Assembly: GCF_041435195.1 (NCBI RefSeq) | Contig: NZ_CP108106.1 | Coordinates: 3,720,001 to 3,784,000 of the forward strand | DNA from: Streptomyces sp. NBC_00224 | GTDB lineage: Bacteria > Actinomycetota > Actinomycetes > Streptomycetales > Streptomycetaceae | DNA: 64,000 nucleotides | Reading direction: 5' to 3' | Part shown: one piece after another, positions 52,795 to 61,368 of the stretch | How positions within the stretch are numbered: the first letter of the stretch is position 1 | Layout of the letters: the number at the start of each line of letters is the position of its first letter | Program-made: the position numbers and the translations under genes | Notes under the pieces: generated by a model | The model's database searches: none | Seen by the model: only the letters and a program-made list of their open reading frames with translations | What the model was told of the DNA's origin: nothing

Positions 52795-52991
52795 GACTTG
52801 TCGCCCTTGGCGGCTTCATGCTCAGCTACTCGACGTTGCACACCGAGCTTGATTAAGGCGGTGTAGAACCGTCCGAGCCAGTCGGCAATTTCCGTAATCT
52901 CGGCTAGATCAACGTCTTGGCCGTAGTCTTCGCGAAGAATGGACTGGAGTTCGTCCAGTTGCTGAGCTTGAGTCCGCACAATGGTTGGCAT
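52791..52991 (-). CDS. Small helical protein in the mobility module
   Basis: A 66-residue soluble protein (TIVRTQAQQLDELQSILRED, WLGRFYTALIKL). The ATG at 52991 after GAGGG is preferred; a longer frame reaches 53081. No family recognised; it lies between the recombinase and the DUF932 gene on the same strand. Confidence 0.6.
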   Translation of the reverse strand: MPTIVRTQAQQLDELQSILREDYGQDVDLAEITEIADWLGRFYTALIKLGVQRRVAEHEAAKGDKS

Positions 52992-53073
52992 GATAAAAAC
53001 CCTCGATAAAGTGATGAGAAAGACCCGAACCAGCAGAAGCCGGTCCGGGTCAGATTTGAACGTCAAGAGGTAG

Positions 53074-54057
53074 TCAGGCACGCACCACCTCCCGTACCAG
53101 GCTCAGGGCCCGCGCTTTCAGCGGCTCCGGCTTGATGAGCGTCCGGTTGAGCTTGGTCTCCCACGTACGGGAGCGGCGGACGTGGTCCAGGTACTCGCCT
53201 GCGGCCTGTACGAGCCCGTAGGCGGTGTGAGCGACCGGAGCAGTAGTCGGAGACGCCAAAACACCGCGGATGGCCTTACGGGCTTCCTCAACGTTTCTGG
53301 CGACTCGCTCAGTGACCAGGCCCTCGGGCGGCATGGGGATGAACTCCCTGACGAACAGCTCCCGTTGCTGGGCGGTGACGGATATGCCGAGCAGTTCGGT
53401 AGCCAGTTCCTCGTACGCCCGCATCTCCTGACGAGCGCCGGTGACAGCCTCTCGGGCTTGGACGACGCGGTTGCGCCAGCCCGGCTTGTGCACGAACGAG
53501 AACGTGGTGCCGGTGCGGTCGCCTTCGAGTTCGGCGGCGCGGAAGGTGTTGGCGCAGACGATGCGAACCGCGGTGGCTCGCAAGGTGCAGCCGCCGGGTT
53601 GGCCGTGCCGGTTGGTGATGGCCAGGTATGGCAGCGTCGGGGACGCGTCGCCGGGCAGGACGATGGGCTCGTCTAGCAGGGCCAGGCACCAGACGGAGCG
53701 GCCTTCGTCGAGGGAGCCGGCGGTCTCCCACTTGACGTTGGGCATGGCCAGGACGGCTTCGACGATCTCGCCCATCTCCCCGTGGTCAATGACGGCGTAG
53801 GACTCCCGGTTGATCCACAGGGTGGCGCTGGTGTCGGAGCGGGCGATGCGCTGCCAGCCCTCGATGGGCCGGTACAGCGGCCGACCGTGGCCGTCGATGC
53901 TGACGAGCTCGTAGACGGACTCGGTGATCGGGTCCCAGGTCAGGCCGGCGAGCTGCCGGGCCTCTTCCCAGGTGGTGGGGTGTTGGTCAACGACCAGGCC
54001 CTCGCGGTGCCAGGGCATCTCCCTGACGGAGAACATCGACTCAACGTTGGCAGACAT
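53074..54057 (-). CDS. DUF932/TIGR03299 phage-plasmid protein
   Basis: A 327-residue protein beginning SVREMPWHREG, then WEEARQLAGLTWDP, YAVIDHGEMGEIVEAVL, YLAITNRHGQPGG and RIVCANTFRAAEL, the diagnostic order of TIGR03299/DUF932. The family occurs on plasmids, phages and integrative elements, function unknown. AAGGGAGG precedes the ATG. Confidence 0.88.
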   Translation of the reverse strand: MSANVESMFSVREMPWHREGLVVDQHPTTWEEARQLAGLTWDPITESVYELVSIDGHGRPLYRPIEGWQRIARSDTSATLWINRESYAVIDHGEMGEIVEAVLAMPNVKWETAGSLDEGRSVWCLALLDEPIVLPGDASPTLPYLAITNRHGQPGGCTLRATAVRIVCANTFRAAELEGDRTGTTFSFVHKPGWRNRVVQAREAVTGARQEMRAYEELATELLGISVTAQQRELFVREFIPMPPEGLVTERVARNVEEARKAIRGVLASPTTAPVAHTAYGLVQAAGEYLDHVRRSRTWETKLNRTLIKPEPLKARALSLVREVVRA

Positions 54058-54076
54058 AGCTGCCTCCCTTGATCAG

Positions 54077-54107
54077 TTCGGACATGAGGAAGGCAGCCCA
54101 CGCGACG
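54077..54107. repeat. Repeated hairpin leader, copy 1
   Basis: TTCGGACATGAGGAAGGCAG plus a GC hairpin, just upstream of the DUF932 gene. It is the twin of the sequence at 54640. Confidence 0.6.
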
Positions 54108-54157
54108 GGTGGACTGCCTGTTGGGTTGGGTGTGAAAGGTGCGATGCGCTGGCCAGG

Positions 54158-54379
54158 TCAGGTCTCCCTCAGCTCGTTCCAGTAGTAGCCGCAGTTCGGC
54201 CCTGGTTGGCCGGTGAACACGGAGATCGGGATCACGTCGGTGTCCTGGTTCTCCCAGCGGTGATGTGCCATCACCCGGAGGACGGCGTTGATCGCCTGGT
54301 CGTCCTCGATGACGTAGGTGTACGGCTTCTCGCCGTCGTAGCGCTCTCGCCCGGCGACAGTCACCGTGTAGGTGGTCAT
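54158..54379 (-). CDS. Small protein of unknown function
   Basis: A 73-residue protein: a beta strand (MTTYTVTVAGRERY), a helix with DDQAINAVLRVMAHH, and a C-terminus with CGYYWNEL. It overlaps the upstream gene by 4 bases. No family recognised. Confidence 0.6.
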   Translation of the reverse strand: MTTYTVTVAGRERYDGEKPYTYVIEDDQAINAVLRVMAHHRWENQDTDVIPISVFTGQPGPNCGYYWNELRET

Positions 54380-54648
54380 GACGGCTCTTCCGCCTGCTCG
54401 GCGTAGAAGTGCATCAGCGCCCGTTCGATCAGGACATCTGGGTCCAGGCTCTCTGCCGCTGCCAGGTGCAACAGGTCGGTGAGTAGGTCGCTGATCTGTG
54501 TCTCGACGGGTTCGGTGTATTCCCCGTCGCCAGTGGGGAACTCGGACACGTATGCCTCGACTGCGGCCTGTGCCGCCTCCATCTTGATCACGGCGGCCAG
54601 TCCTTTCTGCCCGTCGTGCCGTCCGGTGATGAACGGCGCTTCGGACAT
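54376..54648 (-). CDS. Small acidic helical protein
   Basis: A 90-residue acidic protein (MEAAQAAVEAYVSEF, then LLTDLLHLAAAESLDPDVLIERALMHFYAEQ). Its ATG follows directly on a 10-base-pair hairpin and lacks a purine-rich site, so initiation may be controlled by that structure. The next gene overlaps its stop. Confidence 0.6.
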   Translation of the reverse strand: MSEAPFITGRHDGQKGLAAVIKMEAAQAAVEAYVSEFPTGDGEYTEPVETQISDLLTDLLHLAAAESLDPDVLIERALMHFYAEQAEEPS

Positions 54649-54680
54649 GAGGAAGGCAGCCCCCGCGACGCGGGGGCTGC
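54640..54680. repeat. Repeated hairpin leader, copy 2
   Basis: TTCGGACATGAGGAAGGCAG followed by the perfect hairpin GCAGCCCCCG-CGACG-CGGGGGCTGC. On the coding (minus) strand the hairpin lies immediately before the ATG of the gene ending at 54376. Confidence 0.7.
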
Positions 54681-54708
54681 AGTGTTGGTCAAGGTGGGAA
54701 GGTGCGAT

Positions 54709-54891
54709 CTACTCGGTGTCGACGAACGTCAGCTCGGTGACGTGGAAGCTGGCTGCCGGGTGAAGAGCATCGGCGTAGCCGGTGATGGGCAGGCCGGTGA
54801 AATACCGGATCTGCTCCGCCAGCCAGCACCGGGCCAGCACTGCGTCGGACCCGTCCTCGGGCTCGAAGGTGATCTTCAAGGTGAGGTCCAT
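54709..54891 (-). CDS. Small protein of unknown function
   Basis: A 60-residue protein (MDLTLKITFEPEDG, VLARCWLAEQIRYF). GAGAGGAG lies 8 bases before the ATG at 54891, which decides the start; the frame is open to 54993. Confidence 0.6.
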   Translation of the reverse strand: MDLTLKITFEPEDGSDAVLARCWLAEQIRYFTGLPITGYADALHPAASFHVTELTFVDTE

Positions 54892-55004
54892 GGCATGACT
54901 CCTCTCTGCGGGGAGGCCAGGAATTGGGGAGAAGACACCAGCGACAGGCAGGACTGCCCGCCGCTGGTGCCACGTGGGCCGCCTTAAGAGCAACCCAGAG
55001 CGGG

Positions 55005-55592
55005 CTACACCTCCGAGACGCAGATCCCTGAGACCTCGTAGGTGGAGGTCTCGCTATCGACGTCGTCCAGGCCCGACAGGTCGGGTTGTAGGTACTTCAC
55101 GGCGTCTTCCTCAGCAGCGGCCTCGCCACTGGGATCGACTTCGTAGCTGCCGGTGATCGTGTACTCGACGCGGACGCGGGTCTCGTACGGCATGAAGTTG
55201 AAGGAGGCCAGGAAGTCGTCCAGGCCCTCGCGGCAGATGTCACCGTCTTCGCACCGGGCGATGGCGTACTGGCGGATCATCTCTAGCAGCTGGCTGTGCG
55301 ACCGGCGCTGGTCGGTGTGGGCCTGGATGGCGACCTGCCGGCAGATGGACAGGGCTTCCACGGCGTCACGCAGCGCGGCTTCGCGCACCATCGGGTCGGC
55401 GATGGGCTGAATCTCCAACACCTTGGTGCCGTAGGCGGTGATGCGCCCGGCGAAGTAGACCTCGATCAGGTCGGGGTCAGCGACCCGGAGGACGACGGCG
55501 TTGGCCTCGCCGATCTGGACAGCGGCCGGCAGCAGCGCGGCCAGGTCCTGCGGCGGCAGGGTCCGCAGGGTTTCGGTGGTCAGCTCAGTCAT
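55005..55592 (-). CDS. Protein of unknown function in the mobility module
   Basis: A 195-residue soluble protein: helical N-terminal half (LAALLPAAVQIGEANAVVLRV, LRDAVEALSICRQVAIQAH) and a beta-rich acidic C-terminus with two Cys. It occurs among plasmid-like genes; no family known to me. AAGGAG precedes the ATG at 55592. Confidence 0.65.
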   Translation of the reverse strand: MTELTTETLRTLPPQDLAALLPAAVQIGEANAVVLRVADPDLIEVYFAGRITAYGTKVLEIQPIADPMVREAALRDAVEALSICRQVAIQAHTDQRRSHSQLLEMIRQYAIARCEDGDICREGLDDFLASFNFMPYETRVRVEYTITGSYEVDPSGEAAAEEDAVKYLQPDLSGLDDVDSETSTYEVSGICVSEV

Positions 55593-55681
55593 GGCTGACT
55601 CCTTCCGAATGGAAAAGAACAAGCACTGATTTCAGCGGTGAGGCTCAGCACTCTCAAGCCTTTTCGGGCCGGTGCCCGCCC

Positions 55682-55710
55682 GACCAGCCATTCACCCCCA
55701 GTGGCTGGTC
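55682..55710. terminator. Hairpin between small genes
   Basis: GACCAGCCA pairs with TGGCTGGTC around 11 bases, between the genes ending at 55734 and starting at 55592. No T-run; it may be a processing or terminator hairpin. Confidence 0.45.
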
Positions 55711-55733
55711 AAGTGGGCACCTGCCCACGCGTT

Positions 55734-56000
55734 CTACAGGGGCTCTTGGCATCTGTAGCAACCCTCACTGTCAAAACGCTCATCTGACGGCATCACCTTG
55801 GGGAACCGGTAGGTGCTGTAGCTATTCTCATCGAAGCGGTTAATGCCTCGGCGCTCCGCCACGACATTCAGGACATGCTCGGTGGAAGGCCACTCGGCGA
55901 ACAGGTTGAGGTCACTGGTAATGAACAACTCTTTTATGCAATCTGAGCAGTACGCCTCCTCCCCAAAGTAGTAGGCGCTTACATTTTCGGTCGCAGTCAT
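55734..56000 (-). CDS. Small zinc-ribbon-like protein
   Basis: An 88-residue protein with CSDC near residue 18 and CYRC near 82, a possible zinc-binding pair. AAGGAGG precedes the ATG at 56000. No family recognised. Confidence 0.6.
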   Translation of the reverse strand: MTATENVSAYYFGEEAYCSDCIKELFITSDLNLFAEWPSTEHVLNVVAERRGINRFDENSYSTYRFPKVMPSDERFDSEGCYRCQEPL

Positions 56001-56129
56001 GACTGACCTCCTTGCCATAAGTGGCGGTTACGTTGCTAGAACGTGTGGACGTAGGTGCGTGGGCACAAGCCAAGACAGCCTCCTTTCTCGTAAGTTGGAT
56101 GCACGGTAGGTTGGGTTATCGAAGTGGTG

Positions 56130-57011
56130 CTAACGGGCTGAGGTCAGAGCCGAAACTGCGTCGTCCATGGTGCTGACGGTGAACAAGTTCTTTATGCGCT
56201 CAGGCTGCCGGGCGAGGATGCTTTGAATGTGGCTGGCGCGGTCGCTGGCTTCCACTACGAGTAGCACGCGGGATGGGACGGTGTGCTCGCGCTCGATCTG
56301 GAACTGGGCAAACTTGTAGTAGTCCTCGCATGTCCTGGCGATCCGAATATCCGCCTCAGAGCCGTCATAGAACGTCACCAGCCAAGGCTGGTCTCCGTCC
56401 GGAGTTGGCAGCCTAAAGGCTGCATCCGGCCGGATCATGTACTTGTCGTCATAGCTGTCGTTGTCGATTACGCCAATAAATTTGCGCCAACCATCCGGAA
56501 AGGCTGCGAATAACTGCGGCTGGGGTCCGCCGTGACGGCAATTCTCGATCAAGCGCACGTAGAGTTCAGTTGCCTTGAGGCGGCGAAGTAAGGCCGGCCC
56601 ATACGGCATACCTTCTGGCCGTACGACGCCTTCGGGGAGAATGTTTTCGTACCCTCGCAGCGCGCGGTGGCCCGGTGTCACCGTAAGCACTTGGCCCTTC
56701 ATGCCAGCCCGGTGCTGCCGCACGACTAACTGATACCGGGCCAGGCGTTGGGCGTAGCGTCGAGCCTTGCGCTCACGGGTACTCGGTAAGCTATCCGAAA
56801 ATAGGTACCGGCCCAGTTGATCCGTCGTTGCGACATACACCCGGGACAGCAGCATTAAAGCGCTGTGTTCCTTGTCGGTTAGTCCATCGGCGCGGCCGCC
56901 TTTGAATGGCACCAACAGTCGCGTGAGGGCTTCGATCCCAGTAACGCCGCGATCTCGCAGCTTGGTGGCATGCGCAGTGATGTCGTAATTCTCGGTGATA
57001 GATTTGAGCAT
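56130..57011 (-). CDS. Replication-relaxation-family protein 1
   Basis: A 293-residue protein. The N-terminal winged helix (LTDKEHSALMLLSRVYVATTDQLGRYLF) and the C-terminal nuclease-like core (KYMIRPDAAFRLPTPDG ... WLVTFYDG) follow the same plan as its neighbour and the replication-relaxation family. The second half is more divergent. The ATG at 57011 follows AAAGGAAC; a long upstream open frame is antisense-like and was rejected. Confidence 0.75.
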   Translation of the reverse strand: MLKSITENYDITAHATKLRDRGVTGIEALTRLLVPFKGGRADGLTDKEHSALMLLSRVYVATTDQLGRYLFSDSLPSTRERKARRYAQRLARYQLVVRQHRAGMKGQVLTVTPGHRALRGYENILPEGVVRPEGMPYGPALLRRLKATELYVRLIENCRHGGPQPQLFAAFPDGWRKFIGVIDNDSYDDKYMIRPDAAFRLPTPDGDQPWLVTFYDGSEADIRIARTCEDYYKFAQFQIEREHTVPSRVLLVVEASDRASHIQSILARQPERIKNLFTVSTMDDAVSALTSAR

Positions 57012-57042
57012 AGGATTAGTTCCTTTCTGGTTTGTACGTGGG

Positions 57043-57885
57043 TCAAGATGATTCGGCGGTGGCCGTTGTGTCTTCGAGGCGGTGATGGAGAGCATCAATT
57101 GCGTCTGAGTCGGTAGTGACGGTGAACAGTCCTCGGTCCTCAGCTGGCCGCTTGGCGATGACCCGGCGGATGGCGGCAGCGCGGGCTTCGTCTGGAACGA
57201 TGAAGATGACGCCGGGGAACACCTGATGCTTGTTTTGCTCAACCTCGGTCACTTCGTAGGCCCGGTACACACGGCACTTCTCGGCGATGCGTTTCGGCGA
57301 CTCGGTGCCCCGGTCGATCTCGATGAACCAGTTGAGACGGGGCTGCTGGTTGAGCCGCAGCCGCACCAGGGCGTCCGGTCGGCAGTACTCCAGCCGGTAG
57401 GTCATCGGGTCGCGGTAGCTCCGCCAGGCGTCGGTCTCGGCCTTGAACTCAAGCAGTTCGGAGGTGCCGTCACGCGCCCGCTCCACCAAGCGAACGTACA
57501 GCTCGGTAATGGCGAGCCGGTGGGTCAGGAAGGCGTCTGCTGGACGCCAGTCCCGTCGATGGGTGGAGCCTGGCCCAGCTGCGCTGATCAGCTTCGCGCC
57601 AGCCTGAGTCAGCAGGTAGACGTAGCCCGGCTTGCCGGGCCAACGCTGACGCGACAGGTCGCGGTAGCGACGTATCAGCCCATGGTCAGCCAGACGATGA
57701 AGGTTGCGATGAGCCAAAGACCGGGCCGTGGCCGGAGCGCGAGCACCGAACACGATGCGGGCAACGTGACCGGCGGTGGCCAGATGGACAGCGGCCAGTG
57801 CCTTAAGCACCGCCTCCTCGCCGTCCGTGAGGGTGTCGGCCAGGAGAGCCAGTCGGGACGAGGTGATGCGACGGACAGGAGGCAT
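57043..57885 (-). CDS. Replication-relaxation-family protein 2
   Basis: A 280-residue member of the replication-relaxation family found on plasmids of high-GC Gram-positives. Winged helix at 15-80 (LTDGEEAVLKALAAVHLATAGHVARIVF), then CRPDALVRLRLNQQPRLNWFIEIDRGTES, a PD...EID core typical of this family. It is coded beside a diverged paralogue and behind the VirD4-like gene. Confidence 0.85.
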   Translation of the reverse strand: MPPVRRITSSRLALLADTLTDGEEAVLKALAAVHLATAGHVARIVFGARAPATARSLAHRNLHRLADHGLIRRYRDLSRQRWPGKPGYVYLLTQAGAKLISAAGPGSTHRRDWRPADAFLTHRLAITELYVRLVERARDGTSELLEFKAETDAWRSYRDPMTYRLEYCRPDALVRLRLNQQPRLNWFIEIDRGTESPKRIAEKCRVYRAYEVTEVEQNKHQVFPGVIFIVPDEARAAAIRRVIAKRPAEDRGLFTVTTDSDAIDALHHRLEDTTATAESS

Positions 57886-58030
57886 GAGGAGTTCTCCAGT
57901 GAGCTAAAGATGATGAAGCGAGGAGGAGAGAGTCGGACGGCTTATGAGGTCAAATCAGGGGTCTGAACAGGTATGACGGCGAGATGGGCCAGCCAGGCTT
58001 TTAACAGGCTTTGGAACAGCGGTCTTTGAC

Positions 58031-60316
58031 CTATCCGGTGCCCCGCTGGCTACCCACCCCACTGGCTGGGCGGCGTTTCCTCCGCTCAGCAATCTCTTGC
58101 TCGACCTCGTCGCGGTCCCGGCCGTACGTCAGTCGGGAATGGGCACGGGCCTGCTCGCCGAAGCCGGTGACCGGGGGCGGCGGGTTGGTGGCGATGCTGA
58201 CCGGCGGGCTCACCTGGCCGTTCGCAACGATGGCGGCAACAGCGGTGCGCGGCTCCAACGTCAGCAGGTCTTCCGGCTTCACCTGCGGGCCGAGAGCACG
58301 AGCCAGGGTGGTGGCGTCGTCGGGACCGGGCTGGAGGACGACCTTGGTACGAGCCTCGCTCAACAGGGCAGCGCGCAGGTTGGGCGGTACCTGGGTGATG
58401 TGTTGCAGCGCCGCGACGATGCCGAGGAAGTGACCGCGGGCGCGGGCCAGCATGTCGGACAGGTTGGCTCCGCTGCGCAGAAAGCGGGCGGCCTCGTCGA
58501 TGTAGAGGAAAGTCGGGCGGCGCTGCTCACGGGTGACGGCGGCACGGCGCATGGCCGTGTTCCAGACCATGCTGACCAACAGACCGCCCAAGAGGTCTAC
58601 GGCATAGGAGCCGGCCAGGCCGGAGGGCAGCGCCACCAGCAGGATCTTGTTCTGGTTGACGACCTGCTGCATGGTCCAGGCAGGCTTGGCCTGGCCGAGC
58701 ATGGCGCGCAGCTGACGGCGGTCGGTCAGGGGCGACACCTTGTTGATGACCGCGCTAACCGCTTGGCCTCGTTCGCCTTCGCTCCAGGCGTTGAAGCGGG
58801 AAAAGAACGCGCCCACGGTCGGGGCGAAGGCAGGATCGAGGCGGGCTAGCAGCGAGGCCCGAAAAGCGTCGTCAGTCAGGACGGGTTGGAGTTCCACCAG
58901 CGTCATGCCGGGAGTGGCCGCCAGGAGCACGAGGCTGGCCTTGAGGACTTCCTCCAGGCGTGGTCCCCAACTGTCGGCGTTGGCGCGGATGAGTTCCATG
59001 ACCTGGTCGGCCACCAGCTCAGCGTCGTCTTTGGCGCAGGCCAGGGGGTTGATGCCCACCGGCCGGGCGTCGGCGGCGTCCAGGTAGATGAGGTCGCGCA
59101 CCCGGTGCTCGGGGATACGGTCGGCCACATCACGGGCTAGGTCTCCGCCGGGGTCGAGCAGGATGACGCCGTGGCCAGCCTGGATATCTTGGGCCAGCTC
59201 ACCCAGCAGCAGCGTGGACTTACCGGAGCCGGTCGGGCCGGTGACGAGCTGGTGCATGAGACCGTCAAGGGCTGTCACGGCAATGGGTCGCTGCATGCCG
59301 TCGTAGGTGGCAGTGCCGAGGACGCGGCCGTAGGAGGGCAACGCCGCGACCGGCGGGAACAGGCGGCCACCGCGCAGACTCAGTCCGGGCAGGGTGGGTC
59401 CGGCCAGTGGCCAGCCGACCATCGTGGCCGCTTCCCGGGCGTTGACGTGCACCGGGGCCACGGACGTACCGGTGGCACCGCGGGCCAGCCACTCGGCCGC
59501 TCGGCGGGGTAGCCAGCGGGGTACCAACGCCACACCGTTCTGGTCGAGCTGGTGCAGCGTGGCCATCAGCCGCCCCACCAGGAAGTGGGCACGGGCCTGG
59601 CTACCGGCGGCAGCGCCAACGGTGCCGACGACGGCGAACCACGGCTCGCTCGTCTTGGCGGTGAAGTCGGCCAGGGCCTGCTTGTCCGGCTTGGCTGGTG
59701 GCGCGCCAGTCAGGAGTTGAGCGGCGCGGCTGAGCCACGACGGCAGTAGCTCCCCTCCTACGGAGCGGTGATGCGCCAGTGGGGCGGTTGGGGTCCGTAC
59801 GGGATAGAGGACGAGCTGGTACAGCAGCGTCTCTTCCTGGCTGACCGGTTGGAAGGTGCTGAGCAGGCTGGTGGCGAAGGTCTCGGGCGCATCCGTCCGC
59901 AAAGGACGGGCGGTGGTGGTGAGGCGTATTCGCCGCAGCCAGCGGGCCTCGGGCAGAGCCGGGGCATCGAGGCGAGCGGTGCGCAGGCCCGGCACGATGC
60001 CGCGCAGTTGGCGCAGCAGCACGTCGGCCTGGTGCTCGGGCAGCCGCAACCGGTATTCGATACCGGCCGCTTGGCCGACGGTCTCGAACACGGCGCTGTC
60101 GCGACCGAACAGCCAGCCCCGCTCCGGCCGGAGCCGGGTGAGGGTGTGCACGAAGGCGGTCACCTGCTGGACGGTCAGGTCACGGGGAAAATCCAACCGA
60201 TAGGTCAGACGACGTACGTCTCGGGAGAGCTGGTCGCGTTCCCTCAGAAAAAGAATGAAACCGATGGTGACGCTCAAGAGCGTCGAGCCTGCGACGAGCA
60301 GTGTGGTGTCGCTCAT
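58031..60316 (-). CDS. VirD4/TraG-like conjugative ATPase
   Basis: A 761-residue protein. One N-terminal membrane helix (about 4-24) anchors it. Walker A is VTGPTGSGKSTLL near residue 370; Walker B FLYIDEAARFL; a Gln-rich sensor follows (ALQHITQVPP). Residues 30-350 form a family-specific domain. It should be a coupling or DNA-transfer ATPase of a conjugative element. A good promoter lies about 165 bases upstream. Confidence 0.85.
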   Translation of the reverse strand: MSDTTLLVAGSTLLSVTIGFILFLRERDQLSRDVRRLTYRLDFPRDLTVQQVTAFVHTLTRLRPERGWLFGRDSAVFETVGQAAGIEYRLRLPEHQADVLLRQLRGIVPGLRTARLDAPALPEARWLRRIRLTTTARPLRTDAPETFATSLLSTFQPVSQEETLLYQLVLYPVRTPTAPLAHHRSVGGELLPSWLSRAAQLLTGAPPAKPDKQALADFTAKTSEPWFAVVGTVGAAAGSQARAHFLVGRLMATLHQLDQNGVALVPRWLPRRAAEWLARGATGTSVAPVHVNAREAATMVGWPLAGPTLPGLSLRGGRLFPPVAALPSYGRVLGTATYDGMQRPIAVTALDGLMHQLVTGPTGSGKSTLLLGELAQDIQAGHGVILLDPGGDLARDVADRIPEHRVRDLIYLDAADARPVGINPLACAKDDAELVADQVMELIRANADSWGPRLEEVLKASLVLLAATPGMTLVELQPVLTDDAFRASLLARLDPAFAPTVGAFFSRFNAWSEGERGQAVSAVINKVSPLTDRRQLRAMLGQAKPAWTMQQVVNQNKILLVALPSGLAGSYAVDLLGGLLVSMVWNTAMRRAAVTREQRRPTFLYIDEAARFLRSGANLSDMLARARGHFLGIVAALQHITQVPPNLRAALLSEARTKVVLQPGPDDATTLARALGPQVKPEDLLTLEPRTAVAAIVANGQVSPPVSIATNPPPPVTGFGEQARAHSRLTYGRDRDEVEQEIAERRKRRPASGVGSQRGTG

Positions 60317-60673
60317 GGCTGGCCTCCGCTGTGCGGGGCCGCCGAGCCAGGGACCTCTACCGAGACCGTGAAACGATGTCGTACCTCATTGGACATCCAC
60401 CCCCCTGGCCACAAAAATCCGCCGAAGCGAATGTCATGGCGGTTATGTAGATTGATTGTTTTCTTTTCAACCTACATCTATATCTTAGCATGGAAATGCC
60501 CCAATTGTCAATACTTTTAGAACGCTCAGAGAGCGCCCTATCTGTTGACGGCGACCTTTTATATTGGCTTTGGAGCGCCAATCCGGCACATTATTGATGC
60601 CGAAGGTCGTGGTGGCGGCGAAGCAATGTTCGGCCCGAAACCCGAACACTTCCGCACGCCCCAGATGGAGGGC
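60317..60673. other. AT-rich leader and gap
   Basis: The gap between the VirD4-like gene and a small upstream gene. Its middle (60400-60560) is far richer in A/T than the rest of the window and holds the promoter below. No gene seen. It could also house an origin of transfer or replication, but no iterons are visible. Confidence 0.5.
60482..60511 (-). promoter_or_regulatory. Near-consensus sigma-70 promoter of the mobility operon
   Basis: Minus strand TTGACA (60506-60511), 18-base spacer ending TGC, TAAGAT (60482-60487). It has an extended -10 and is unusually strong for a high-GC host. It drives the minus-strand genes from the VirD4-like gene on. Confidence 0.7.
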
Positions 60674-60823
60674 CTAGCGGCGGCCGAGGAAGCGAATGGC
60701 CAGCAGGCAGAGCACGACCAGAGCGACGAGGTAGCCGAAGATGCCGCTCAGGAACTGGCCGACCATGATGACGGCGAAGGCCGCCGCGATGATGCGCAGA
60801 GCGGTCTTCTCGTGCGGTGACAT
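60674..60823 (-). CDS. 49-residue two-helix membrane protein
   Basis: MSPHEKTALRIIAAAF, a first helix, then GQFLSGIFGYLVALVVLCLL and a terminal RFLGRR. Two hydrophobic segments of about 15-18 residues. It starts 6 bases after the stop of the upstream gene, so the two form an operon. Confidence 0.6.
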   Translation of the reverse strand: MSPHEKTALRIIAAAFAVIMVGQFLSGIFGYLVALVVLCLLAIRFLGRR

Positions 60824-60829
60824 GACCGC

Positions 60830-61105
60830 TCACGCCTCGCCGTCGAAGTCGGCCAGGGCCTCTGCCAGGTCGTCGAGCAGGCCAAGGATGATCGTGGCTT
60901 CGGCGTAGGCCGCTTCCAGCAGCTCGCTCGGCTCCGCGCTGATGAGCTGCTTAGCCATGATGATGGCCCGCAGCCGGGAGCCGGCCATCGTGACGGCCGC
61001 AGTACCGAGGCGCGTCGTGCTGCGCAGCTCCTCGTACCGGGCAACGGTCGCCTTCAGCTCAGCGACGTGGAGGTCAGAGCCAGCGAAGGCGGGGTGTTCT
61101 TCCAT
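60830..61105 (-). CDS. Small helical protein
   Basis: A 91-residue helical protein (DLHVAELKATVARYEELRS, AMAG-type central turn, then EAAYAEATIILGLLDDLAEAL). No membrane segment. First gene of the two-gene minus-strand unit. AAGAGGGA precedes the ATG at a fair distance. Confidence 0.6.
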   Translation of the reverse strand: MEEHPAFAGSDLHVAELKATVARYEELRSTTRLGTAAVTMAGSRLRAIIMAKQLISAEPSELLEAAYAEATIILGLLDDLAEALADFDGEA

Positions 61106-61290
61106 GACGGTGCATCCCTCTTACAGATGGTCCAGGGCACACGGGTAGTGCCAGCACGGACCAGGGTCGGGATCGAAGCAGGCTGGCGACAGAGGTACGC
61201 CAGGCGCTTCTGCTGCCGAGAACTCGGCAGGACCAGGATGACCGCTCTGACAGCCGCAGTCAGCAGGTAAATCCACCAATCGCCCGCCAG

Positions 61291-61310
61291 ACCGGCAGGG
61301 CTCTGCCGGT
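61291..61310. promoter_or_regulatory. Palindrome before the response-regulator-like gene
   Basis: ACCGGCAG-GGCT-CTGCCGGT, a perfect 8-base inverted repeat, 59 bases before the gene at 61369. CCGGCAAG occurs again just after it. Candidate operator. Confidence 0.45.
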
Positions 61311-61368
61311 TGCCCGACGGACCGGCAAGAAGTTGCCGAGCCAGTGCAGCTGACAGACGCTTAGAACT

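Noticed and set aside
57011..57242. N-terminal extension of the first replication-relaxation gene
   Set aside because: The extra 77 codons are Ser/Pro-rich, overlap the end of the neighbouring gene and lack homology; a good ribosome site supports 57011.
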